This document shows positions 35,705 to 43,189 of a stretch of 55,219 nucleotides of DNA, one piece after another. Source of the stretch: Deltaproteobacteria bacterium (lineage in GTDB: Bacteria > Myxococcota > UBA727 > VGSZ01); contig JADZDP010000057.1 of assembly GCA_020850995.1 (NCBI GenBank), positions 1 to 55,219 on the forward strand. The letters are read 5' to 3'. Under the pieces are notes generated by a model. It saw only the letters and a list, made by a program, of their open reading frames with translations. It had not been told where the DNA came from and made no database searches. The translations under genes and the position numbers were made by a program. Position 1 is the first letter of the stretch. Each line of letters begins with the position of its first letter.

Positions 35705-35729
35705 GCAGCCTGCGAAGGCCGCAGGCTGC
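35705..35729. promoter_or_regulatory. 10-bp hairpin ahead of the metal-uptake operon
   Basis: GCAGCCTGCG and its exact complement CGCAGGCTGC flank a 5-nt loop, ending 38 bases before the first gene of the operon. It may be a terminator for the preceding gene or part of a 5' leader; no T-run follows. Confidence 0.4.
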
Positions 35730-35767
35730 GCGAGGTGCGCCCGCGGGGTTGCGCAGGCACACCCGCG

Positions 35768-36151
35768 ATGACACACCGCCGGGGCGTGGCACGCCTCGCC
35801 TGGTTCCTGAGCCTGCTGTCGCTCGCGACTTCGGTCGTGCACATGGCCGTGGTCCGGCACGAGCGCTGCCTTGAGCACGGCGAGCTTGTCGAGGTCCACA
35901 GCGGGCACAACGATGCTGGTGGCCAGGCGGACGTGGCCATCGGCACACTCGCCTTCGGCGACCAACACGACGAGCACTGCCCCCTCGCCAACACCCCTGC
36001 TGCGACATCGTCGTTGGAACCCGCGCGCCTTGCGGCTGACCTGCCCGCAGCGCTCGCAGCCACGGCGACCCCTGCGCCGTCGGTGGCGCACCCAAGCGTC
36101 GCGACCCTCGACGTCGCACCCAAGCACGGACCGCCCGAGCAGCCCGTTTGA
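35768..36151 (+). CDS. Small secreted His-containing protein of a metal-uptake cluster
   Basis: A 127-residue protein: MTHRRGVARLAWFLSLLSLA forms a signal sequence, then a His/Glu/Cys-bearing stretch (VRHERCLEHGELVEVHSGHN, FGDQHDEHCPL) suited to metal binding, and an Ala/Pro-rich tail. It is 67 bp upstream of the outer-membrane barrel gene and shares its direction. Small His-rich exported proteins often accompany zinc transport genes; a chaperone-like role is inferred. The start at 35768 gives the signal peptide; upstream in-frame sequence overlaps the leader hairpin and looks non-coding. Confidence 0.55.
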   Translation: MTHRRGVARLAWFLSLLSLATSVVHMAVVRHERCLEHGELVEVHSGHNDAGGQADVAIGTLAFGDQHDEHCPLANTPAATSSLEPARLAADLPAALAATATPAPSVAHPSVATLDVAPKHGPPEQPV

Positions 36152-36218
36152 GCACCAGCCCGCGCGCATGCGCGGGGAGCAGCGTTCTTTGCTCACTCGA
36201 AGCTCGAGGTCTGTCCCC

Positions 36219-37589
36219 ATGGTTCGCTCCTCATGCGTCCCCTTGTTCTGGGGCGTCGCCGTACTCCCGTTCGCAGCACGGGTCGCGTTGGCCCAGGATC
36301 CTCCTGCTCCCCCACCGCCAGACGCAGCGCCCGCGCCCACCGCCGAGGCGTCGTCGCTACCCCCAGCCACCGACGACGACGAGACCAAGAAGCTCCTGCA
36401 AGAGCTCGAGGCCGCGGAGCGCACCGACCCCCTGCCCTCACGCAGCAATCAGCCACCTGGCGTGCCTGACTTGTCGCGGGTCAACCTGTTGGGCGGCCTT
36501 CCCGGTTTGCAGGCGCTGAACCCGGACATCGCGGTCATCGCCGACGTCGCCGCCGCCATGTTCGGCGTGGCGCGCGCCAGCGCCGCCGGCGCACCGCTCC
36601 CCGACGACCCCCTGCAGACCGGCGGCCACGACGCGTCCGAGAGCGGCTTCACCTTGCGCCAGCTCGAGATCGCGCTCGGCGCCAGCGTCGATCCCTATCT
36701 GCGCTTCGACGCCAACCTGGTCTTCGTGGAGGGCGTGGAGGTCGAGGAGGCCTACGCCACCACGCTGGCGCTGCCGCTCAGCCTGCAGGGGCGCGCCGGC
36801 GTGTTCCTCTCGCGCTTCGGTCGCCACAACGAGCAGCACCCGCACCGGTGGTGGTTCCTCTCGCAGCCGCTCGTGGTGGGGCAGCTGCTCGGCGACGACG
36901 GCAACCGCGGCCTCGGCGCCGAGGGGAGCTGGCTCGCGCCCCTGCCCTGGGCTGCCACGGTGTTCGCTTCGGTGCAGGAGAGCGGCGGTGGCTGTTGCTC
37001 GCGCACCTTCTCTCCCGTCGACGACGAGCCGGCCGCGCTGCGCTCGGCGCTCGACCTGGTGGCCACCGGCGCCGTGGAGCAGTTCTTCTCCATCGGCGAC
37101 GACCTGAGCCTCTTGTGGGGGCTGTCGGTGCAGCTCGGGCCCGCCCAGTACCTCGACGACGAAGGCCGCGCCGAGCTGTGGGGCAGCGACCTGCTCGTGC
37201 GCTATGCGCCGAGCGCCGCGAGCTCGCGCTGGTTCCTCGAGCTGCAGGCCGAGGCCATGGCGCGCACCCGGCACCGCGGCGGCAGCAACCTGGTGCGGGA
37301 CGCCATCGTCGACGGCGGCGCCTACGCGCAGCTCGTCTTCCACCCGAGCCCCGCGCTCGGCGCCGGCCTGCGCTACGACTGGGTCGAGGGCGATCCCAGC
37401 GACGTGGCGGGCGCCGGGCTCGGCCACGGCACGCAGCGAGGCGCCGTGGTCCTCGAATACGCGCCCACGCACTTCTCGCGCCTGGTGGCCGAGCTCAACG
37501 CCGGCACCCGCGGGCAGGACGACCTGTTGTGGGGCGCCATCATCAACCTCGAGGTCTCCATCGGCGCGCACGGCGCGCACGCGTACTGA
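36219..37589 (+). CDS. Outer-membrane beta-barrel protein, likely metal uptake
   Basis: A 456-residue exported protein: MVRSSCVPLFWGVAVLPFAA with a cleavage-like ARVALAQDP, a Pro-rich and acidic N-terminal part, then alternating amphipathic strands (LRQLEIALGASVDPYLRFDA, RFGRHNEQHPHRWWFLSQPL, GAYAQLVFHPSPALGAGLRY), ending INLEVSIGAHGAHAY with a terminal aromatic residue. This matches outer-membrane barrels often annotated as zinc-regulated membrane proteins beside ZnuA-like genes. It precedes the binding-protein gene by 10 bp, so they should be one operon. No TonB box is evident. Confidence 0.7.
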   Translation: MVRSSCVPLFWGVAVLPFAARVALAQDPPAPPPPDAAPAPTAEASSLPPATDDDETKKLLQELEAAERTDPLPSRSNQPPGVPDLSRVNLLGGLPGLQALNPDIAVIADVAAAMFGVARASAAGAPLPDDPLQTGGHDASESGFTLRQLEIALGASVDPYLRFDANLVFVEGVEVEEAYATTLALPLSLQGRAGVFLSRFGRHNEQHPHRWWFLSQPLVVGQLLGDDGNRGLGAEGSWLAPLPWAATVFASVQESGGGCCSRTFSPVDDEPAALRSALDLVATGAVEQFFSIGDDLSLLWGLSVQLGPAQYLDDEGRAELWGSDLLVRYAPSAASSRWFLELQAEAMARTRHRGGSNLVRDAIVDGGAYAQLVFHPSPALGAGLRYDWVEGDPSDVAGAGLGHGTQRGAVVLEYAPTHFSRLVAELNAGTRGQDDLLWGAIINLEVSIGAHGAHAY

Positions 37590-37599
37590 GGAGCACACC

Positions 37600-38505
37600 A
37601 TGCGCACGCTCGTCCTGCCCTTCGCGCTCGCCCTGGCGGCCGCGCCCGCCGCTGCCAAGCTCAACGTCGTCACCACCACGCAAGACCCGGCCGCCATCAC
37701 GCGCGCCATCGGCGGCGAGCGCGTCGAGGTCACGGCGCTGTGCAAGGGCTTCCAAGACCCGCACTACCTGGACGCCAAGCCGAGCTTCATGCTGGCCGTC
37801 AACCGCGCCGACCTGGTGATCGCCATCGGCCTCGACCTCGAGGTGGGCTGGCTGCCGCCGCTCTTGCATGGCGCGCGTAACCCGCGCGTGCTCCCCGGCA
37901 GCCCGGGCTACCTCGACCTGTCGACGCTGGTGAAGCCGCTCGAGGTCGGCAACAGCGCCGATCGAGCGCAGGGCGACGTGCACCCGATGGGTAACCCTCA
38001 CTACTGGCTCGACCCCGAGAACGGGCGCCTGATGGCGCGCGGCATCGCGGCGCGCCTGGGCGAGCTCGATCCCGCCGGCAAGGCGAGCTTCTCCGCCAAC
38101 CTCGCGGCCTTCGAGGCCGCGCTCGACGAGAAGGAGGTGGCTTGGGCCAAGGCGCTGGCGCCACTCGCCGGGCAGCCCGTCGTGACCTTCCATCGATCGT
38201 GGGCGTATCTCGCGGCGCGCTACCGCCTCGACGTCGTGGCCTACGTCGAGCCGAAACCCGGCATCCAGCCCACGGCCCAACACACCGTCGAAGTGATCAA
38301 GACCGTGCGTACCAGGAACATCCGCGTCATCCTGATGGAGAATTTCTACGACCGCCGCGCGCCCGATCAGGTGGCCTCGCACACCAGCGCCAAGGTGGTG
38401 TTCGTGCCCGCCATGGTGGGTGGCACCGACAAGGTGAACAGCTACTTCGATCTCTTTGATGCCGTTGTGAGCGGCATCAGCGCCGCGTTCGGGAGCCCGC
38501 CATGA
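37600..38505 (+). CDS. Metal ABC transporter substrate-binding protein (ZnuA-like)
   Basis: Periplasmic cluster A-I binding protein of 301 residues for Zn2+ or Mn2+. A signal peptide (LALAAAPAAAKLNVV) precedes TTTQDPAAITRAIGGERVEV. Metal-ligand regions are visible as QDPHYLDAKPS, GNPHYWLDPENG, VVTFHRSWAYLAARY, and an acidic position in ILMENFYDRRAPDQ. The His-rich loop common in ZnuA is absent. GAGGAG lies 7 bases ahead of the ATG, and the end overlaps the permease start as ATGA. The upstream barrel and downstream permease fit one uptake route. Confidence 0.92.
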   Translation: MRTLVLPFALALAAAPAAAKLNVVTTTQDPAAITRAIGGERVEVTALCKGFQDPHYLDAKPSFMLAVNRADLVIAIGLDLEVGWLPPLLHGARNPRVLPGSPGYLDLSTLVKPLEVGNSADRAQGDVHPMGNPHYWLDPENGRLMARGIAARLGELDPAGKASFSANLAAFEAALDEKEVAWAKALAPLAGQPVVTFHRSWAYLAARYRLDVVAYVEPKPGIQPTAQHTVEVIKTVRTRNIRVILMENFYDRRAPDQVASHTSAKVVFVPAMVGGTDKVNSYFDLFDAVVSGISAAFGSPP

Positions 38506-39350
38506 GCCTCGAGCTGCAGATCGTGCTGCCCGGCCTGCTGGCCTGCCTCGTCCTCACCGGGTTCCTCTCGTACCTCGGGCTGCACGTGCTCGCGCGCGGC
38601 GTCATCTTCGTCGACATCGCGCTCGCGCAGATCGCCGCGCTCGGCACCGCGGTGGCCGCGTGGCGCGGCGTCGAGCCGCACACCACGGGCTCGTATCTGT
38701 GGTCCCTCGCCTTCACCTTCGTCGGCGCCGCGCTGTTCGCGCTCACACGCGGCCTGCGCCGCCGCGTTCCCCAAGAGGCCTTCATCGGCATCACCTACGC
38801 CGTGGCCGCGGCGGCGGCCGTCTTGTTCTCGCGCTTCAACCCCCACGGCGACGAGCAAATCAAGGAGATCCTCATCGGCTCGCTGTTGACCGTCACGCTG
38901 CGCGAGGTGGGCGTCACCACGCTCCTGTTCGCGGCGCTTGCGGTGGTGCACGTGGTGTTTCGCCAGCGCTTCCTGGCGCTCTCCTTCGACGAGAACAGCG
39001 GCTCCGGCGGCAGCGCGCGCGCGATGCTGTGGGATCTGCTCTTCTACGCGACCTTCGGCGTGGTCATCACGAGCAGCGTGCAGATCGCCGGCGTGTTGTT
39101 GGTGTTCTCCTTCCTCATCGTGCCCGCGGTGTTCTCGGCGCTCTTTGCTCGGCGCCTCGCCGTGCGTCTGGTGAGCGCGTGGGCCTTGGGCGTCGTGGTA
39201 TCGGCGGTAGGGCTGTGGAGCTCCTTCAAGCTCGACCTGCCGACGGGGGCCACCGTGGTGGTCACCTTCGGCATCGCCCTGGTCGGCGGCGCCGTAGCCC
39301 GGGTGGCGCTCACCCTACGGGAGCGGCGCCAGCAAAGCGCAGCGCCCTGA
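38502..39350 (+). CDS. Metal ABC transporter permease (ZnuB/TroC-like, ABC-3 family)
   Basis: Inner-membrane permease of 282 residues with seven or eight hydrophobic segments. GLHVLARGVIFVDIALAQIA, EILIGSLLTVTLREVGVTTL and VLLVFSFLIVPAVFSALFAR are ABC-3 family signatures. It is translationally coupled to the binding-protein gene. No ATPase gene (ZnuC) follows; the next gene is an unrelated amidase 50 bp on. The transporter must therefore borrow an ATPase encoded elsewhere. Confidence 0.93.
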   Translation: MSLELQIVLPGLLACLVLTGFLSYLGLHVLARGVIFVDIALAQIAALGTAVAAWRGVEPHTTGSYLWSLAFTFVGAALFALTRGLRRRVPQEAFIGITYAVAAAAAVLFSRFNPHGDEQIKEILIGSLLTVTLREVGVTTLLFAALAVVHVVFRQRFLALSFDENSGSGGSARAMLWDLLFYATFGVVITSSVQIAGVLLVFSFLIVPAVFSALFARRLAVRLVSAWALGVVVSAVGLWSSFKLDLPTGATVVVTFGIALVGGAVARVALTLRERRQQSAAP

Positions 39351-39400
39351 TCATCTCGGCGCTCCTTGTGCGGCACCGGGGTTCTGCCAGAGTCCCGCCC

Positions 39401-40693
39401 ATGAAAGCCGACGCTGGCCGAGTCATCGCCGATCTCGAGGAGCTGGCCGCCCTCAGCTCCGATGAGCGCGGCGCGCAGCGCGTCGCGTGGACGCCCACGT
39501 GGCAGAAGGCGCGCGCCTGGTTCGCGGAGAAGCTCGCGCGCGAGGTGGGCGTGGGCGTCACGCGCGACGGCGCTGGCAACCTCTGGGCCTCGCTGCCAGG
39601 AACGGGGGCCGGCAGCCTGGTCGTCGGCAGCCACCTCGACTGCGTGCCCTGCGGCGGCTGGCTCGATGGCTGCCTGGGCGTGGTGGCGGGCATCGAGGTG
39701 CTCCGGCGCGTCAAGGCGCGCGGCGCGCCGCCGGTCACCGTCCACCTCGTCGACTGGGCCGACGAGGAGGGCGCTCGCTTCGGTCGCAGCCTGGCGGGCT
39801 CGGCGGCCGCCGCCGGCACCCTCGACTCCGCGCGCGAGCTCTCGCACCTCAAGGATCGCAGCGGCGTCGCCCTCCCCGACGCCATGCGCGAGCACGGCGT
39901 GCCGATCGAGGGCATGGCCGACGCAGCAACGTACTTCCGCGCGCGCGACGTGCGCGCGTACCTCGAGCTGCACATCGAGCAGGGCCCGGTGCTCGAGGCC
40001 ATGAAGAAGCCCTGCGCCGTGGTGCTCGGCACCATGGGCGTCGAGCGCCACCTGCTCTCGTTCACGGGCCAGACCGCGCACTCGGGCGCCGCGCCCATGC
40101 ACTTGCGCCACGACGCGTTCCTGGCCGCCGCCGAGTTTGCCTTGGCGTGTCGCGCCGTCGCCGTGGAGCGCTCGGGCAAGGCGCCGCGCTCGCGCGTGGT
40201 GGCCACCTGCGGCGTCGTCAAGGTCGAGCCGAACTTCGTCACCGCCGTGCCGGGAGCCGCCGAGATCTCCGTCGACCTGCGCGCCCTCGACGCCAAGGTG
40301 CTCGCCGGCATGCTCGCGGCGGCCCAACGCGCATCAAAGGCCGCGGCCAAGCGCCACAAGGTCAGCGTGGCGTGGCGCCCGCTCATGCACATCGCGCCCC
40401 GGCCCTTCGACCAGACGCTCATGGGCTTCGCCGCCCGCGGCATCAAGGAGATCACCGGCGCCACGGCTCCCCAGATCCCCTCGGGCCCGCTGCACGACGC
40501 CTCGGAGATGGCGGGGATCGTGCCCACCGCCATGGTGTTCGCGCAGTCGAGCCCGGGCATCTCGCACACGCGCCTCGAGGACACGCCGCGACCGGCGCTG
40601 GACAAGTCCATCCGGGCGTTCCTGCTTGCCGTGGATCACACCCTCGAGCACCTCGGTCACGAAGCCCTCCCGTCGAGCGGCCGCCGGTGCTAG
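39401..40693 (+). CDS. M20-family amidase/carbamoylase (HyuC/AllC-like)
   Basis: Dinuclear metal-dependent hydrolase of 430 residues cleaving N-carbamoyl amino acids, ureidoglycine-type compounds or related amides. Metal ligands appear as SHLDCVPCGGWLDGCLGV (His and bridging Asp), WADEEGARFGRSLAGS (Glu), LELHIEQGPVLE (His) and SSPGISHTRLEDT (C-terminal His). GQTAHSGAAPMHLRHD is the dimerisation-domain motif of this subfamily. Length matches the family. The exact substrate is not determined by the neighbours. The ATG at 39401 lies at the edge of the conserved domain. Confidence 0.9.
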   Translation: MKADAGRVIADLEELAALSSDERGAQRVAWTPTWQKARAWFAEKLAREVGVGVTRDGAGNLWASLPGTGAGSLVVGSHLDCVPCGGWLDGCLGVVAGIEVLRRVKARGAPPVTVHLVDWADEEGARFGRSLAGSAAAAGTLDSARELSHLKDRSGVALPDAMREHGVPIEGMADAATYFRARDVRAYLELHIEQGPVLEAMKKPCAVVLGTMGVERHLLSFTGQTAHSGAAPMHLRHDAFLAAAEFALACRAVAVERSGKAPRSRVVATCGVVKVEPNFVTAVPGAAEISVDLRALDAKVLAGMLAAAQRASKAAAKRHKVSVAWRPLMHIAPRPFDQTLMGFAARGIKEITGATAPQIPSGPLHDASEMAGIVPTAMVFAQSSPGISHTRLEDTPRPALDKSIRAFLLAVDHTLEHLGHEALPSSGRRC

Positions 40694-40713
40694 CAGCGCC
40701 CGCGGAGCAGCCC

Positions 40714-41310
40714 ATGGCGACCCGTCGCGCCCTCGCACTGGCATTCGCGCCCGTCGCCGTCACCGTGGTGGCGCTGGCGTCGGGGTGTTTTCACCACCAA
40801 GCGTATCTGCCGGGCGTCATTGACATGCGCACCGACGGCAGCGGCCTACCGGCGCCGGGCAAGCTCGCGCCGAGCGATCCGCGGCAAACCCGCAACCAGC
40901 TCGAGGGCGTGGCGCTGGGCCAGGGCCTCACCATCGCGGGCTCCGACGTCACCGTCGACGACCGTCACTTCTGGGTGGTCGGCTTGATCCCGATCTTCAA
41001 CGACAGCGCCACACCCGAGCTGGAAGCCGCGCTCGCGACGGCCGGCACCATGACGCGCCTCGAGATCGTCGAGGAGGTCGACGCGCTCTCGGTGGTCGGG
41101 TCCATGATCGCGCGCTTCTTCCTGCCGATCTCGGCCTGGGTCACGCCGCCCTGGACCTTCAAGCTGTACGCCCGCGCCGCTGGCAGCGGCCCGGCGCCGG
41201 CGTTCGCGCCGCTGCCGGCGCCGGAGCCCGTGGCCCCTCTCCTGGCCCCGCCGCAGCCCGCGGTGCCCGACATCAGTGACCTCCCGCCGCCGCTCGAGGT
41301 GCAGCCGTGA
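40714..41310 (+). CDS. Lipoprotein of unknown function
   Basis: A 198-residue predicted lipoprotein (LASGCFHHQAYLPGVID) with GGAG 6 bases before its ATG. The middle contains DRHFWVVGLIPIFNDSA, and TRLEIVEEVDALSVVGSMIA precedes a hydrophobic patch; the tail is Pro/Ala-rich. The motif of a conserved HFW/TxxxxxxGxxP segment recurs in the next gene (THLWFLGGLVP), so the two may be diverged relatives. It forms a three-gene lipoprotein operon joined by 4-bp overlaps. Confidence 0.65.
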   Translation: MATRRALALAFAPVAVTVVALASGCFHHQAYLPGVIDMRTDGSGLPAPGKLAPSDPRQTRNQLEGVALGQGLTIAGSDVTVDDRHFWVVGLIPIFNDSATPELEAALATAGTMTRLEIVEEVDALSVVGSMIARFFLPISAWVTPPWTFKLYARAAGSGPAPAFAPLPAPEPVAPLLAPPQPAVPDISDLPPPLEVQP

Positions 41311-41768
41311 CGGACCATGGCGTTCGCGCGGGCTCCCTCGCCGTGCTCATCGCGCTCGCCGCGAGCAGTGGGTGCTACTCGATGCACGCCAACCTGCCCG
41401 GCACCTGGCGGCGCCCGGCGCCGAGCGAGGACGTGCAGGTGCTCGGCCGCGTCGACGTCACCACCACGCACCTGTGGTTCCTCGGCGGCCTGGTGCCGCC
41501 ACCCTCGGCCGACATCTACAGCGCTGCGGTGCTGGCGAAGGTGGCGGCCGCCGGCGGTGACGGTATCGCCAACGTCGTCATCGACACGCGCTTCGAGGCC
41601 ATGGACGTGGTGCTGAGCGCCTTCACGCTCGGTATCGTTGCGCCGCGCACCTACCGCATCCGAGCCGACATCGTGCGCCTGCCCACGGCGGCGCCACCAG
41701 GACGCGCGCTGCTCGGCCGCGGTCGCGCGCTCGCGGCGTCGATCGCGCCCCCACGGGGTGCACCATGA
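41307..41768 (+). CDS. Lipoprotein of unknown function
   Basis: A 153-residue protein with GTG overlapping the previous stop (GTGA). The signal sequence ends SSGCYSMHANLPG, a lipobox. VTTTHLWFLGGLVPPPSADI resembles the segment of the preceding lipoprotein. VLSAFTLGIVAPRTYRIRAD looks like a beta-strand pair typical of Bor/TRL-like small lipoproteins, but I cannot assign a family. It overlaps the next gene as ATGA. Confidence 0.65.
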   Translation: MTDHGVRAGSLAVLIALAASSGCYSMHANLPGTWRRPAPSEDVQVLGRVDVTTTHLWFLGGLVPPPSADIYSAAVLAKVAAAGGDGIANVVIDTRFEAMDVVLSAFTLGIVAPRTYRIRADIVRLPTAAPPGRALLGRGRALAASIAPPRGAP

Positions 41769-42382
41769 GCGGCGCGCTCGCGCGAGCGAAAGCGGCGCTG
41801 ACGGCGCTGGCCCTCCTCGTGTGCGCCGCCGGCTGCGCGCACAGCATCAGGGTCGAGAGCGAGCCGCCCGGCGCCACCGTGTTCGTCGGTGGCAAACGGG
41901 TGGGCACCACGCCCGTCGAGCTCACCGAGGTGTCGGGGGGCATCGATCGCGTGCCCGTGGAGGTCGTGCACGGTGAGCGCGCCGCGCGCTTCGCCTACAC
42001 CAGCACTGGCATCTCGAGTGAGGCCGTGGGCGCGGGCGCCGGCCTCGCCGGCGCCATGTGCCTTGGCGGCACCGCTGGCGTGTTTGCCATGCCGCTGGCC
42101 CTCGTCCTCGGCACGGGCGGGATCTTCGCCGGCGGGGTCGCCGGCGGCCCGGTGTTCGTGGCGCTGCTCCTTGGCGGCTACTGCGCGTACTTCGGGGGCC
42201 TGCTGATGGCGTCGTACGCGCCCTATGCGCTCATCGGCACCATCGGCGAGGCCGGGCGCATCGGCCCCGACCGCATTCATGTCGACCTGCGGCCCGCGGT
42301 GCCCGAGATAACGTCGCAGCCAGCCAACATGGTGGAGCCGTGGGTGGGCCGCTCGGTGGCGCCCCGGCGACAGCGCTTCTGA
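41765..42382 (+). CDS. PEGA-domain lipoprotein
   Basis: A 205-residue predicted lipoprotein (VCAAGCAHSIRVESEPPGAT). VESEPPGATVFVGGKRVGTT is a PEGA motif (surface-layer-like beta module) near residue 30. After it come two hydrophobic segments (AGAGLAGAMCLGGTAGVFAM and PVFVALLLGGYCAYFGGLLM), so the protein may also span or associate with a membrane. It is the last gene of the three-lipoprotein operon and converges on the acyltransferase. Confidence 0.75.
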   Translation: MSGALARAKAALTALALLVCAAGCAHSIRVESEPPGATVFVGGKRVGTTPVELTEVSGGIDRVPVEVVHGERAARFAYTSTGISSEAVGAGAGLAGAMCLGGTAGVFAMPLALVLGTGGIFAGGVAGGPVFVALLLGGYCAYFGGLLMASYAPYALIGTIGEAGRIGPDRIHVDLRPAVPEITSQPANMVEPWVGRSVAPRRQRF

Positions 42383-42398
42383 GCGCGCCCGGCGCCAA

Positions 42399-42411
42399 TC
42401 GCGGGCCCTTA
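42399..42411. repeat. Solitary end of the 165-bp repeat family
   Basis: TCGCGGGCCCTTA matches the terminal sequence of the 165-bp elements (13 of 14 bases of TTCGCGGGCCCTTA). Read on the minus strand it starts TAA, which is the stop codon of the acyltransferase gene. Confidence 0.45.
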
Positions 42412-43104
42412 CTCGCCGCGTTTCTTGATGAAGCGCGCGGGCACGCCGCCCCAGATCTCACCCTCGCCAAGCTCGGTGAACTTGGGCACCACCGCGTTGG
42501 CCCCCACCACGGCGCCGTCCTTCATGACCACACCGGGGAAGATGGCCGCCTCCTGGCCGATGCTGCACTTCTTGCCAATGTGCACGGGCGCCAAGCGGAG
42601 CTGGTTCATCTCGCCCGCGTGGCCGATGACGGTGGCGCGGCCGCCCACGAACACGTCGTCGTCGATGGTGATCATGTCCCAGTCGGAGATGACGAAGGTG
42701 TTGATGGTGACACCCCGGCCGATGCGGGCGCCGAGCGCCTGGTACCACCAGTTGATGAAGGGCATGCCGATGACCCAGCGCAGGAAGAGCTCGTTGGCGA
42801 CCAGGGCCAGGTAGGAAATCGCGGCCCACCGGGCCACCGTGAGCGACGCGAAGGGGTAGCTGCCGGGCTTGAAGCGCGAGAAGGACAGCCACTTCACCGC
42901 GATGACCAGGAGGCAGTAGCCCACGCCCCACGCAGCAAACGCGACCGGCACGCCCAGCGCGACTCCTGCGAGCCCGAGGCGGCCCCACGCGAGCTCGAGG
43001 CCGAGCGCGGGCGGCAAGGCCGCCGCCCCCAAGAGCGCGCAGGCGATCCCGAGGAGCACGAGGCTGCCCAGGGCGCGCCCGCAATCGTACAGCCAGCTCG
43101 GCAT
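42409..43104 (-). CDS. Membrane-associated hexapeptide-repeat acyltransferase
   Basis: A 231-residue protein. Two or three hydrophobic segments occupy the first 95 residues (LLGIACALLGAAALPPALGL, VALGVPVAFAAWGVGYCLLV). A left-handed beta-helix follows: LGARIGRGVTINTFVISDWD, GGRATVIGHAG, HIGKKCSIGQEAAIFPGVVM, DGAVVGANAVVPKFTELGEG. The final GEIWGGVPARFIKKRGE is the usual end of LbH acyltransferases. GGAGG sits 6 bases before the ATG at 43104. This layout resembles acyltransferases linked with polyketide/NRPS-type or carrier-protein systems, but acceptor and donor are unknown. Confidence 0.85.
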   Translation of the reverse strand: MPSWLYDCGRALGSLVLLGIACALLGAAALPPALGLELAWGRLGLAGVALGVPVAFAAWGVGYCLLVIAVKWLSFSRFKPGSYPFASLTVARWAAISYLALVANELFLRWVIGMPFINWWYQALGARIGRGVTINTFVISDWDMITIDDDVFVGGRATVIGHAGEMNQLRLAPVHIGKKCSIGQEAAIFPGVVMKDGAVVGANAVVPKFTELGEGEIWGGVPARFIKKRGE

Positions 43105-43189
43105 GAGGCGCCTCCCCCGTAGTGGCGCGAGGATAGCGCGGCGGGCCCGCCGGCAGGTCCCCGGTGCGTGCGGGCCGCGGACCACGCTG

